Shown one piece after another: positions 38,508-47,522 of a DNA stretch of 64,000 nucleotides. The translations under genes and the position numbers were made by a program. The stretch spans positions 124,001-188,000 of the forward strand of contig CAVQJL010000005.1 of assembly GCA_963712815.1 (NCBI GenBank). Reading direction: 5' to 3'. Within the stretch, counting starts at the first letter, position 1. Each line of letters opens with the position of its first letter. Origin of the DNA: RPQJ01 sp963712815. Lineage in GTDB: Bacteria; Pseudomonadota; Gammaproteobacteria; Steroidobacterales; Steroidobacteraceae. The notes under the pieces are model-generated. The model saw only the letters and a program-made list of their open reading frames with translations, did not search any database and was not told the DNA's origin.

Positions 38508-39776
38508 TCACTTGAACTCCTCCGGCAGCATCTCGTAGCGCGTCAGGAGCTTGTAGAAATCCGTGCGATTGCGCCGGGCCAGCCGCGCGGCCTGGCTCAC
38601 GTTGCCGCGCGTCACCTTCAGCAGTTGCACGAGGTAATTGCGGGTGAACTCGTCGCGGGCCTCGTCGAAGGACGGCACCTGCGTGGTGGCGCCCATCGCC
38701 TGCTGCACGAGCTCGGCGGTGACCACCGGGCCGGGGGCCAGCACCGAGGCCTCGCGCAGCACCGCCCTCAGCTGGCGCAGGTTGCCCGGCCATTCGGCGG
38801 CGGCGAGGAACTCGATTGCCTCCGGCGCGCAGGTCTTCGGCTCCTGCGCGGACTCCCGGGCAACCTCCTCGAGCGCCTCGGCCGCGAGCAGCGGGATGTC
38901 CTCCCGGCGCTTCGAGAGCGGCGGCATCTGCAGCTGCGCGCCGGCCAGCCGGTCGTGCAATGCCGGCGAGAGTCTTGCGCCCGCAGACGGCGACTCGTGC
39001 AGGGTGTCGCTCGTCGCGACGAGCCGCGGCGGGGCCGCCAGCCGTTCGAGCGCAGCCATCAGTTCGGTCTGCAACGGTCCGGGCAGTTCCGTCACCTCGT
39101 GCAGCAGCAGGGTGCCGCCAGTCGCCTGGTCGATCGCCTCCGCGAGACGCCGTTGGCCGTCCGTGCCTGCTTCGAGGTCCGAGCAGTCGAGATCCACGAG
39201 CGGAGCGTCGCGCCGGGCGCTGCGTCGGTGGATCGCCCTCGCCAGCGGCTCACGCCCGGTGCCTGGCTCGCCCATGATCAGGACCGGCGCGTCGCTCGTG
39301 GCCGCCAGGCGCGCGCTGGCGAGCACGTTCTCCACCAGCGGGCTGCGGGTCACGAACTCCGCGGTCCAGTCGTCCGTGGTGGCGGCGAAGCCCGAGGTCT
39401 TGAGTGCGCGCCGCACCTCGGCGAGCAGTTGCTCCTTCTCCACGGGCTTGGTGAGGAACGCGAATGCGCCGGACTGCGTGGCGCGCACCGCATCCGGGAT
39501 CGTGCCGTGCGCGGTGAGCATGATCACGTTGAGGCTCGGCCAGCGGCGCTTGAGTTCCTTGAGCAGAGCGAGCCCGTCCATCTGCGCCATGCGCAGGTCC
39601 GTCACCACGAGGTCGGGCCGGAACCCCACGATCAGCGACAGCGCCTTCGTGGCATTGTCGGCAGGCTCGACCTCGTACTTTTCGGAACGCAGGCGGATGC
39701 TCAGCAGGCGCAGCAGGCCCGGATCGTCGTCCACCACCAGGATCCGGGCGGCACGCTTCGGCGTCGCGCGAACCAT
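38508..39776 (-). CDS. glrR: GlrR-type response regulator with degenerate AAA+ domain
   Basis: 422 residues: receiver (1-125; ILVVDDDPGLLRLL, phosphoacceptor Asp in DLVVTDLRMAQMD, Lys in FLTKPVEKEQL), AAA+ (about 145-340) and a Fis-type helix-turn-helix (KVTRGNVSQAARLARRNRTD). The C-terminus FDEARDEFTRNYLVQLL and FYKLLTRYEMLPEEFK identifies GlrR/QseF. The AAA+ part is damaged at its key sites: Walker A is GEPGTGREPLAR (Lys replaced by Arg), the GAFTGA sigma-54 loop and its flanks are missing between DLDCSDLEAGTDGQRRLAEA and the next block, and Walker B reads GGTLLLHEVTELP (Asp replaced by His). It is therefore unlikely to activate sigma-54 by ATP hydrolysis. Overlaps qseG (ATGA). Confidence 0.88.
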   Translation of the reverse strand: MVRATPKRAARILVVDDDPGLLRLLSIRLRSEKYEVEPADNATKALSLIVGFRPDLVVTDLRMAQMDGLALLKELKRRWPSLNVIMLTAHGTIPDAVRATQSGAFAFLTKPVEKEQLLAEVRRALKTSGFAATTDDWTAEFVTRSPLVENVLASARLAATSDAPVLIMGEPGTGREPLARAIHRRSARRDAPLVDLDCSDLEAGTDGQRRLAEAIDQATGGTLLLHEVTELPGPLQTELMAALERLAAPPRLVATSDTLHESPSAGARLSPALHDRLAGAQLQMPPLSKRREDIPLLAAEALEEVARESAQEPKTCAPEAIEFLAAAEWPGNLRQLRAVLREASVLAPGPVVTAELVQQAMGATTQVPSFDEARDEFTRNYLVQLLKVTRGNVSQAARLARRNRTDFYKLLTRYEMLPEEFK

Positions 39777-40380
39777 CAGGGCTGTTCGGGCGGGGGCGCT
39801 TCGATCTGCTCGAGCAGCTCGCGCTCCATCTCGGTGATCGCCTGCAGCTTGTGCTCGGCCTGCGCGAGCTCGCGCCGTAGCCGCGAGGTCTCGGCCGAGG
39901 CCGACTGCACGGCCCTCGAGTGGGATTCGGTGGCGACAGCGAGCCGTGCCTCGGCTTCCTCGCGCTGGCGGGCCAGTTGCGCGTAGAGCGTTATGCGCGC
40001 GTCGAACTCGCGCAGCATCGTCGCAGCGAGCTGCCGCTCGGCCGGCTCGAGATCGCCGGGCGCCGCAAGCAATCCCTGCAACTGCCGCCGCGCCTCGACC
40101 GGGTCGCTGGCCGCGTGGCCAGCGGCACCGAGTGCCAGGGCGTAGCGCAGCGCCGCGCGGCCGGTCGGAGCCTCCGCGAGCTGGGCCTGCAACTCGCCGA
40201 GCAGTGCCGTCTCGCGCTGCGCATCGGCGGTGGCGATCTCGTCGAGCAGGTCGAGATAGGGCGACAGGTTCGTGGCGGCCGGCGCGGCCGGCGGCGGCGG
40301 CGCCGGCACCGGCGCCGGCTCGCTTGGCGCCAGCGTCGCGCAGCCGCTGAGCGCGCAGGCGATGAGTGCGATCGTGAGCC

Positions 40381-40384
<4 letters not shown>
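39776..40384 (-). CDS. qseG: QseG-like outer-membrane lipoprotein
   Basis: 202-residue lipoprotein: the signal peptide MRLTIALIACALSGC has a lipobox (LSGC), followed by a Pro/Ala-rich linker and helical, coiled-coil-prone segments (LREFDARITLYAQLARQREE, ETSRLRRELAQAEHKLQAIT). In enterobacteria QseG contacts the GlrK/QseE sensor and controls its activity. Position between glrK and glrR, with 4-base overlaps on both sides, supports the assignment more than sequence similarity does. Confidence 0.72.
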
Positions 40385-41889
<1,505 letters not shown>

Positions 41890-42196
41890 AGCCGCGGTTT
41901 CGGACGTCCGCAGCCGGGACCGTCGGGATTTATTACAGTCGCGATTTTCTCATCTAAGTTATTGAAAAAAAAGGCATATTCTTTCTGTTCGCCACGTATC
42001 GACCGTGACCTGGTGGGCAAAAGTGTTGCGCCACCTTACACATCCCCTTGATGGCCGCCCGCGAGGCGGCTTCCCAGCATGTCGGAGTCGCGTCGGTTCC
42101 AGCTCCAGAGAAGCGGAAAAAAAGCTTAATAAACAGCGATGTACGTGAGCCTGGTCGGGTGGCTCGGGCAGCCTCCGGTACCGTGTGGACCGGGAC
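41890..42196. other. Intergenic region between glrK and PEP-CTERM gene 1
   Basis: About 300 unusually AT-rich bases upstream of the sigma-54 promoter. The run of A at 41963-41971 and AGCGGAAAAAAAGCTTAATAAA near 42112-42134 could give the DNA bending or activator binding expected of a sigma-54 regulatory region. The minus strand must also contain the glrK promoter. No open gene is seen. Confidence 0.35.
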
Positions 42197-42212
42197 TGGC
42201 ATGCAACTTGCT
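42197..42212 (+). promoter_or_regulatory. Sigma-54 (-24/-12) promoter of PEP-CTERM gene 1
   Basis: TGGCATGCAACTTGCT matches the RpoN consensus TGGCAY-N5-TTGCW exactly, with GG and GC in correct spacing. It lies 88 bases before ATG 42301. The same element occurs before all four PEP-CTERM genes. Confidence 0.85.
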
Positions 42213-42300
42213 TGTACTAGCCCGTACGCAGCGTTTGGCATCACTGAGAGCGTCGGAAGCTGCGGCTCAATTCAAGTAGCTTGTTTTCAGGAGACGGAAA

Positions 42301-42927
42301 ATGAATTTCAAGAAGACTCTTTTCTCGGCGGTAGCTCTGGCCGGTCTTGGCCTGACTGCCGGTACCGCCAGCGCCGCAGGTTCGATCAGCGGGTCGGTTT
42401 CGCTCAACGGTTTTTTTGACTGCGCGTGCTTCTCTGCGGGTGACACCTCGATCGTGTCGCAGCTGACGACGATCATTTCGCTGGAGCCGGGCCTCGCGGG
42501 CGCGGGCTTCGACGACTACGCTGGCTCGGGTGGCCTCGTCACTCCGATCGGCGATATCGATATTTCCGTGCCGGATTTCCTCGACACGATGATCTACACC
42601 TTCGCCGATGGCACGGTTTTCACGGCCAAAGCGGTCCGCAACATCATGCGCTTCGATCTGGCGTGTGCCGGTTCGGCCTGCAGCGACAGCCTCGAGTTCC
42701 GCCTCGGTGGCACAGTGAGCCGAGCCGGAATGGATGACACGCCGGCCGTGCTGCGCTGGACGGGTCAGGGCTCGTGCACCGGTGGTGGCGGCGTCTGCGA
42801 AACGCAGCCGACAGCCTCCTGGTCAGCGAGCCTGTCGTCGCCGGCGCGCATCCCGGAGCCGGCGTCGCTTGCGCTGCTCGGCCTCGGCCTGCTCGGCGTC
42901 GCTGCCCGTCGCCGTAAGGCTGCCTGA
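42301..42927 (+). CDS. PEP-CTERM protein 1 of a four-gene tandem family
   Basis: 208 residues. Signal peptide (ALAGLGLTAGTASAAGSISG) cleaved after ASA. The mature domain has three Cys pairs: FFDCACFSAG, FDLACAGSACSDSLEFRLGG and GSCTGGGGVCETQ. At the C-terminus PARIPEPASLALLGLGLLGV is the PEP motif plus membrane helix, then RRRKAA. Exosortase A should cleave near PEP and pass the protein to the surface. Shine-Dalgarno CAGGAGA precedes ATG 42301. The mature domain is shared with the next two genes and, less closely, the fourth; I do not recognise it as a named family. Confidence 0.88.
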   Translation: MNFKKTLFSAVALAGLGLTAGTASAAGSISGSVSLNGFFDCACFSAGDTSIVSQLTTIISLEPGLAGAGFDDYAGSGGLVTPIGDIDISVPDFLDTMIYTFADGTVFTAKAVRNIMRFDLACAGSACSDSLEFRLGGTVSRAGMDDTPAVLRWTGQGSCTGGGGVCETQPTASWSASLSSPARIPEPASLALLGLGLLGVAARRRKAA

Positions 42928-42961
42928 TCGAGCCGTTTCGGCTTAGCTCTCAGTGCTAGCG

Positions 42962-42998
42962 AAGTCCCCGCCCGCAAGGGCGGGGACTTTTTCTTTTT
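42962..42998 (+). terminator. Rho-independent terminator after PEP-CTERM gene 1
   Basis: Perfect 12-bp stem AAGTCCCCGCCC / GGGCGGGGACTT with loop GCAA, followed by TTTCTTTTT. A classic intrinsic terminator 34 bases after the stop. Confidence 0.92.
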
Positions 42999-43160
42999 GG
43001 GGGGTGTCGGGCTTTCTTACAGGTTCGTCCAGCGAACCCATGCCGCACGGCTCGATACGCCAGACAGTCCACAGATGTTGCGCAAGCCCGATTGATTTTT
43101 TCTATATTGAACAGGGAGTTGCGATTCCTGGCTCGTGGATGCTCGCCTCCTGCGTAGGAT
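42999..43160. other. Intergenic region upstream of PEP-CTERM gene 2
   Basis: Between the terminator and the sigma-54 promoter. It contains an inverted repeat GGTTCG(43022-43027)...CGAACC(43033-43038) about 125 bases upstream of the promoter, a position suited to an activator site. No gene is seen. Confidence 0.35.
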
Positions 43161-43176
43161 TGGCGTGATTCTTGCT
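43161..43176 (+). promoter_or_regulatory. Sigma-54 promoter of PEP-CTERM gene 2
   Basis: TGGCGTGATTCTTGCT: TGGC, then N7, then TTGCT, in the same register as the other three promoters. It lies 85 bases before the start. Confidence 0.82.
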
Positions 43177-43261
43177 TGGTATTTGGCTGAGCGCTCTTGG
43201 TTATGTCCTTGGGCAGCGATTGAAAGGGTTTGTAACGTTCAGACAGTTCAGGAGACGGACA

Positions 43262-43900
43262 GTGATCATCAAAAGAACTCTAATTTCCGCCGTCGCCCTC
43301 GTGGGCCTCGCGGTGGGTGCCGGGACGGCGCAGGCCGCTGGATCCGTCACGGGCTCCATTTCCTTGACCGGGTTCTTCGACTGCGCGTGCTTCGCGCCCG
43401 GAGACACGTCGATCGTCTCAGAGCTGATGGAGGTCGTGTCGCTGGACCCGGCCACTTCGGGCGCCGGCTTTGGCGATTATGCCGGCTCGGGCGGTCTGAT
43501 CACTCCGGTGGAGACCATCCTGCTCGACCCGTTGGCACCGGGATTCCCGGGCGTACAGCCGGTCTACACCTTTGCGGACGGCACCGAGTTCTTCGCTGCC
43601 AACCTCATCCAGATCGTTCGTCGGGCACTCGCCTGCGGAGGCGGCGTGTGCCAGGACAGCCTCGAGTTCAAGCTCGTCGGGCAGGTCATGCGCGCCGGGT
43701 TCGATCCCACGGACGCAGTCCTGCGCTGGACGGGCCAGGGCTCCTGTCTGGCTGGGGAAGGCCTCGTGTGCGCAAGCCAGCCGTCGGCTTCGTGGTCGGC
43801 CAGCCTGTCGTCGCCCGCGCGGATTCCCGAGCCTGCGGGCCTGGCGCTCCTCGGTCTCGGCCTGGTTGGTGTGGCCGTCCGCCGCCGCAAGGCCGCCTGA
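43262..43900 (+). CDS. PEP-CTERM protein 2 of the tandem family
   Basis: 212 residues from GTG 43262, chosen because TTCAGGAGACGGA just upstream repeats the leader of gene 1 and the protein then starts MIIKRTLISAVALVGLAVGA, a normal signal peptide ending AQAAG. The mature part again has FFDCACFAPGDTSIVSELME, FVFADGTEFFAANL-like text (here YTFADGTEFFAANL), RRALACGGGVCQDSLEFKLV and LRWTGQGSCLAGEGLVCASQ. C-terminal ARIPEPAGLALLGLGLVGVA then VRRRKAA is the sorting signal. Close paralog of gene 1. Confidence 0.88.
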   Translation: MIIKRTLISAVALVGLAVGAGTAQAAGSVTGSISLTGFFDCACFAPGDTSIVSELMEVVSLDPATSGAGFGDYAGSGGLITPVETILLDPLAPGFPGVQPVYTFADGTEFFAANLIQIVRRALACGGGVCQDSLEFKLVGQVMRAGFDPTDAVLRWTGQGSCLAGEGLVCASQPSASWSASLSSPARIPEPAGLALLGLGLVGVAVRRRKAA

Positions 43901-43932
43901 CCGACACTTCGTCCGTCTGATCTGCTGCTGGG

Positions 43933-43970
43933 CAAAGTCCCCGCCGGAAAAGGCGGGGACTTTGCTTTTT
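43933..43970 (+). terminator. Rho-independent terminator after PEP-CTERM gene 2
   Basis: 13-bp stem CAAAGTCCCCGCC / GGCGGGGACTTTG, loop GGAAAA, then CTTTTT. The stem core AAGTCCCCGCC is the same as in the terminator after gene 1, so the duplication unit included the terminator. Confidence 0.92.
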
Positions 43971-44174
43971 GGGCGTAGTGAAATCCGGGAAGTGGCTCGG
44001 TCCGGATCTCCCAGTCGCGTCGAACCTCTTTACAGCGCACCGTTACAGGGTGACGCGCCGGCAGTCCTCACCGATGCCGGCGGGCTTCGCGGCACACCGG
44101 GCCGCCGTATTTTCTGTCGGACCCATCACAGATTCTCGTGGCATTCCGGCCAGCACCCGATCGGTGAGCCTTCG
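43971..44174. other. Intergenic region upstream of PEP-CTERM gene 3
   Basis: About 200 bases without a gene. CACCGTTACAGGGTG (44039-44053) is an imperfect palindrome about 120 bases upstream of the -24 element, a possible activator site; this is only a position-based suggestion. Confidence 0.3.
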
Positions 44175-44190
44175 TGGCCTCTCAATTGCA
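44175..44190 (+). promoter_or_regulatory. Sigma-54 promoter of PEP-CTERM gene 3
   Basis: TGGCCTCTCAATTGCA fits TGGCNY-N5-TTGCW. It lies 76 bases before the GTG start. Confidence 0.8.
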
Positions 44191-44266
44191 TTGTCTGGAT
44201 CAGAGCACCGGAAACGGTGACCGGATTCGAAACCACAGATCCAGACATGCATCGAGGAGAGACCAA

Positions 44267-44911
44267 GTGACTATCAGTAAAACGTTGGGCACGGTGTTTA
44301 CGATCGCGGGCCTCGCGCTCGGCGCAACAACCGCAAGCGCGGCGGGAGCAATCACGGGTTCCGTGTCGATCATCGGCTTCTACGGCACGGACTTCCCGGC
44401 CGCCGGGACGAGCATCGTCTCGCAACTCACCGAGATCGCGCAGGGTCTTGCGGTTGCGGGCGCCGGGTTCGACGACTATGCCGGCTCCGGCGGGGCCGTC
44501 GGGACCCAGGCCATCCAGCTCGATCCGTTGGCCCCCGGCTATCCAGGCATACAGCCCGTGTACACGTTTGCGGGCGATGGCACGGAATTCTTCGCCGCGT
44601 TCGCCACCAAAATCGTTCGTCGCGTGCTCACCTGCGAGGGGACGGTCTGCTCGGACAGCCTGACCTTCAGCCTCGTCGGTACGGTAACCCGCGCGGGCTT
44701 CGACGAAACGCCGGCCATTCTCCGCTGGACCAGCCAGGGCTCCTGCCTCGGAACGAACAGCGGCGGACCGCGTTGCACGGCTGCGCCGTCCGCGTCGTGG
44801 TCCGCGAGCCTGTCGTCGCCTGCCACGGTCCCGGAGCCGGCCTCGCTCGGCCTTCTGGTGCTGGGCCTGCTGGGAGTCGCCGCGCGGCGTCGCCAATCTT
44901 TACAACTTTGA
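44267..44911 (+). CDS. PEP-CTERM protein 3 of the tandem family
   Basis: 214 residues from GTG 44267 with GAGGAGAG upstream: MTISKTLGTVFTIAGLALGA is the signal peptide, ending TASAAG. The mature domain aligns with genes 1 and 2 (AGAGFDDYAGSGG, YTFAGDGTEFFAAFATKIVR, VLTCEGTVCSDSLTFSLVGT, LRWTSQGSCLGTNSGGPRCT), but the first Cys pair (FFDCACF) is replaced by FYGTDF. The C-terminus TVPEPASLGLLVLGLLGVAA then RRRQSLQL is the PEP sorting signal. Confidence 0.87.
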   Translation: MTISKTLGTVFTIAGLALGATTASAAGAITGSVSIIGFYGTDFPAAGTSIVSQLTEIAQGLAVAGAGFDDYAGSGGAVGTQAIQLDPLAPGYPGIQPVYTFAGDGTEFFAAFATKIVRRVLTCEGTVCSDSLTFSLVGTVTRAGFDETPAILRWTSQGSCLGTNSGGPRCTAAPSASWSASLSSPATVPEPASLGLLVLGLLGVAARRRQSLQL

Positions 44912-44928
44912 AGCGGACACCCGGATCG

Positions 44929-44970
44929 GTGGCGGCCGGTCTTTTCCGTCGCTGGCCGCTGCCGGTTTTT
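44929..44970 (+). terminator. Probable terminator after PEP-CTERM gene 3
   Basis: GGTGGCGGCC (44929-44938) pairs with GGCCGCTGCC (44954-44963) with two G-U pairs, followed by GGTTTTT. Weaker than the two upstream terminators. Confidence 0.5.
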
Positions 44971-45033
44971 GACAGTAGCCTTTTCAGGCAATTAGGCACC
45001 AATCGGAGACATCATCGAGGCGTAGGGTTTGGT

Positions 45034-45049
45034 TGGCCCGAAATTTGCA
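45034..45049 (+). promoter_or_regulatory. Sigma-54 promoter of PEP-CTERM gene 4
   Basis: TGGCCCGAAATTTGCA fits TGGCNY-N5-TTGCW exactly in spacing. It lies 45 bases before ATG 45095, the shortest leader of the four. Confidence 0.82.
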
Positions 45050-45094
45050 CTGTTTTGACATATTCAATGCCTCTTGTGCCGAAGGGTGGCATCA

Positions 45095-45754
45095 ATGTCA
45101 ATCAAGCAGGTCGGACGAATTATCGCAGCGGGTTTCCTGCTGAGCGTGCTCGCGATGCCGGCCGCCAAGGCAGCTGGTCACATCAGCGGTTCCTTCTCGG
45201 TCATTGGTGGTTTCGACTGCGGCGGATGCCTGGCGCCAGGCAGCGATGCGATCGTGTCGCGCCTCATGCTGCTCGAGTCGTCGAACCCGGCGATGGCGTC
45301 CGTAGGCACGGGCACCTTCGCCGGCCTCGTTGGGGCTCCGGTGAACCCGACGCGGGCCATTGACCTCGCCGATCCGCCCCTGCAGGCGGGCCAGTTCGAG
45401 GTGGACGGCTTCACGATCACGATCCTGGGAGTACGGGACGTCATGCGCAGTCCGCTGGTCTGCACCGGCGGGGCCTGCCAGGACTCACTGCGGGTCAAGC
45501 TGCGGGGCGAGATCGTGGGTGACGGCTACGTTCCGGGCGGCATCGTCGGAATCTGGACCGGACAGGGGTCTTGCCGTGGCCGCGCTGGCCGCTGCACCAG
45601 CGAGCCGTCCGCTTCGTGGTCGGCCAGCTTCTCGGTGGTACGGATTGCGGAGCCTGGGGCGCTCGGCCTGCTGGGCCTCGGGCTGCTCGGAACCGGCATG
45701 GGCGTGCGGCGCAAGGGCCGCGCGTCCGGCATTACCAGGGCAGCTTCGGGCTGA
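45095..45754 (+). CDS. PEP-CTERM-like protein 4 with altered AEP sorting motif
   Basis: 219 residues from ATG 45095 (GAAGGGTGG upstream): MSIKQVGRIIAAGFLLSVLA signal peptide ending AKAAG. It is the most divergent paralog: FDCGGCLAPGSDAIVSRLML, PLVCTGGACQDSLRVKLRGE, WTGQGSCRGRAGRCTSEPSA and SWSASFS keep the Cys pattern. The C-terminus is VVRIAEPGALGLLGLGLLGT then RRKGRASGITRAASG, so the PEP tripeptide has become AEP and the basic tail is extended. Exosortase recognition may be impaired. It overlaps the convergent FemAB-like gene by 23 bases and has no terminator of its own. Confidence 0.82.
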   Translation: MSIKQVGRIIAAGFLLSVLAMPAAKAAGHISGSFSVIGGFDCGGCLAPGSDAIVSRLMLLESSNPAMASVGTGTFAGLVGAPVNPTRAIDLADPPLQAGQFEVDGFTITILGVRDVMRSPLVCTGGACQDSLRVKLRGEIVGDGYVPGGIVGIWTGQGSCRGRAGRCTSEPSASWSASFSVVRIAEPGALGLLGLGLLGTGMGVRRKGRASGITRAASG

Positions 45755-46778
45755 TCAACGGACCTAGCCGGTTAGCCAGCCCCAGGGGCAGCCGGCTCCA
45801 GGCCCCGGTCGCGCGCTGCATGAGGCCCCCGTCGCCCGGGGGCTTCGGCGTCTTCGAGGTCTCGCTTCGATCGCTCGACGTCCATTGGGCCCAGTGCAGA
45901 TGCACCGGCTCAGCACCCCATTGCCGCTTGAAGCGGTAGGGTCCGCTGTCCACCGTCGAGCGGCCGAAATCGAAACGCGCCAGCCCGCGCTCGACGGCGA
46001 GCTTGAGTACCTCGTGGTACATCAGCATGTTCACGGCCTTCGGCTTCCCCGCGGCGGTGGTCGCCGCCCAGGGGATCTCCAGGGTGTCGCGATGCTGCAC
46101 CAGCCAGGCCGCGCCCATCGGCTGGCCGGCCACGCGCACGCTGACGAGCGTGCAGGCCTCGGGCACCGCGTTGAGCAGGGCCTCGAAGAACCGCCTTGGG
46201 TACACCGGCGTGCCGAGGTCGCGCATGACCTCGCAGAACGGCGCGTAGAAGTCGTCGAGCAGCTCGCCGCCGCCGATTCGCACCTCGGGCTGCTCCCGGG
46301 TCGCGCGCTTCACCTGGGAGCGGAGCTTCGAGCCGAGCTGCTTGTCCAGCGCCGCAATGGTGTCTGGCAGCTTCAGTACCAGCGTCACCTTGTCCGTACG
46401 CAGCGGCCAGTTCGCCGGCGGCGCATCGACGTCCCGGCACTCGATCTGCCGGACGCCGAGGTCGCGGCCGAGGGACTCGGCGCAGTCCATCAGCGAGGCA
46501 CAGGTCTGCAGGTCGTCCGCCAGCGCACCGCCGTAGTTGAAATAGGGCAGTGAGGTGAGTCGGTCGCCGAACAGGACGCTTCGCTGCCGGACGAGCGGCA
46601 GCACGCCATAGATTCGACCCGTTTGGTCGGTCGCGGAAAGGTAGTAGCTCTCGAGGCCGAACAGTCCGGCGACGGTCCGTGGCCACACGGAGGCGTGATA
46701 TGCACGCGCGCGTGGATGACGGGCTACATACTCGTCCCAGCCGGCGGCGGGGACATCTCTATGGACTCCGATTCGCAC
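45732..46778 (-). CDS. FemAB-family XrtA/PEP-CTERM-associated protein (TIGR03019 type)
   Basis: GNAT-fold FemAB-like protein, 348 residues, intact. It has YHASVWPRTVAGLFGLESYY, GVLPLVRQRSVLFGDRLTSL, NYGGALADD, KLRSQVKRATREQPEVRIGG and the closing RFDFGRSTVDSGPYRFKRQW, all typical of the exosortase-associated FemAB family. FemAB enzymes use aminoacyl-tRNA; in EPS loci they are proposed to add an amino acid to a polymer or protein. It ends inside PEP-CTERM gene 4 on the opposite strand. Eight bases separate it from the downstream methyltransferase stop. Confidence 0.87.
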   Translation of the reverse strand: MRIGVHRDVPAAGWDEYVARHPRARAYHASVWPRTVAGLFGLESYYLSATDQTGRIYGVLPLVRQRSVLFGDRLTSLPYFNYGGALADDLQTCASLMDCAESLGRDLGVRQIECRDVDAPPANWPLRTDKVTLVLKLPDTIAALDKQLGSKLRSQVKRATREQPEVRIGGGELLDDFYAPFCEVMRDLGTPVYPRRFFEALLNAVPEACTLVSVRVAGQPMGAAWLVQHRDTLEIPWAATTAAGKPKAVNMLMYHEVLKLAVERGLARFDFGRSTVDSGPYRFKRQWGAEPVHLHWAQWTSSDRSETSKTPKPPGDGGLMQRATGAWSRLPLGLANRLGPLISPKLPW

Positions 46779-46786
46779 GCGGGCCT

Positions 46787-47512
46787 CTACCGACCAATCT
46801 CATGCGGAGGAATGCGTAGAGTCACCAGCATCCAGCCACGCAGGAAATGCAGTGATTCAAAGCGCGATATTGCTTTCTCGTATAGGCTGGCCGCCAGGAA
46901 CAGCGCGCCGTTGAACATGAAGTAGGCCGGATACTGGCCGAGATAGCTGAACCGTACGACCTCCAGCCCGGATTGCCCTGCCAACCGGAGGACATCGCGT
47001 CTGGTGTTCGTCTTGTACGCCGTGGGGAAGACATCGGCCTCGGCTCGTCCTTCTGTTCGAGCGACGATCCACGGATGCAGTCGATTGGGAACCGCCTTGG
47101 CGATCAACGACGCGTAGTCCCACAGGTTGGCCGTTAGGAATACGAAATGCCCCCCGCGTCGCAGGACTCGTCGCATCTCCGCGTATACCTGTTCCGGCTC
47201 AGTGACGTGCTCCATGACGCTGCGAGCCATGATGACGTCGACCGAGGAGGCCGGCAGACCCGTGCAAGCGAGGTCTCCGCGTCTCAGTTGGATTCCCGGG
47301 ACTGGCTCCGGGAACTCCTCCAGGTCGATGCCAATGCAGCGTGATGCCCGATCCCGGAATTTGCGCAGCACCGGAGCCGTTCGCCCGCAGCCTGCATCGA
47401 CCAGTGTGGCGCCAGGCGCCAGGACGCGTTGAACCTCGCGCTCGAACGTAACGTACGGGTGCTCGTCTCCACCGAAGAGACGCTGGCGAAATTTCTCGGC
47501 CGTCTTGGTCAT
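46787..47512 (-). CDS. SAM-dependent methyltransferase
   Basis: Class I methyltransferase, 241 residues, intact. TLVDAGCGRTAPVLRKFRDR is the SAM-binding glycine motif, IGIDLEEFPEPV the acidic motif II, SSVDVIMARSVMEHVTEPEQ and MRRVLRRGGHFVFLTANLWD motifs III and IV. The C-terminal LRGWMLVTLRIPPHEIGR may be membrane-associated. Probably methylates an EPS sugar. Start ATG 47512, ten bases after galE. Confidence 0.82.
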   Translation of the reverse strand: MTKTAEKFRQRLFGGDEHPYVTFEREVQRVLAPGATLVDAGCGRTAPVLRKFRDRASRCIGIDLEEFPEPVPGIQLRRGDLACTGLPASSVDVIMARSVMEHVTEPEQVYAEMRRVLRRGGHFVFLTANLWDYASLIAKAVPNRLHPWIVARTEGRAEADVFPTAYKTNTRRDVLRLAGQSGLEVVRFSYLGQYPAYFMFNGALFLAASLYEKAISRFESLHFLRGWMLVTLRIPPHEIGR

Positions 47513-47522
47513 TGGATGCAGC

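Noticed and set aside
38508..39776. GlrR as the sigma-54 activator of the PEP-CTERM genes
   Set aside because: It lacks the GAFTGA loop and has substituted Walker A and B residues, so it should not be able to remodel the sigma-54 holoenzyme.
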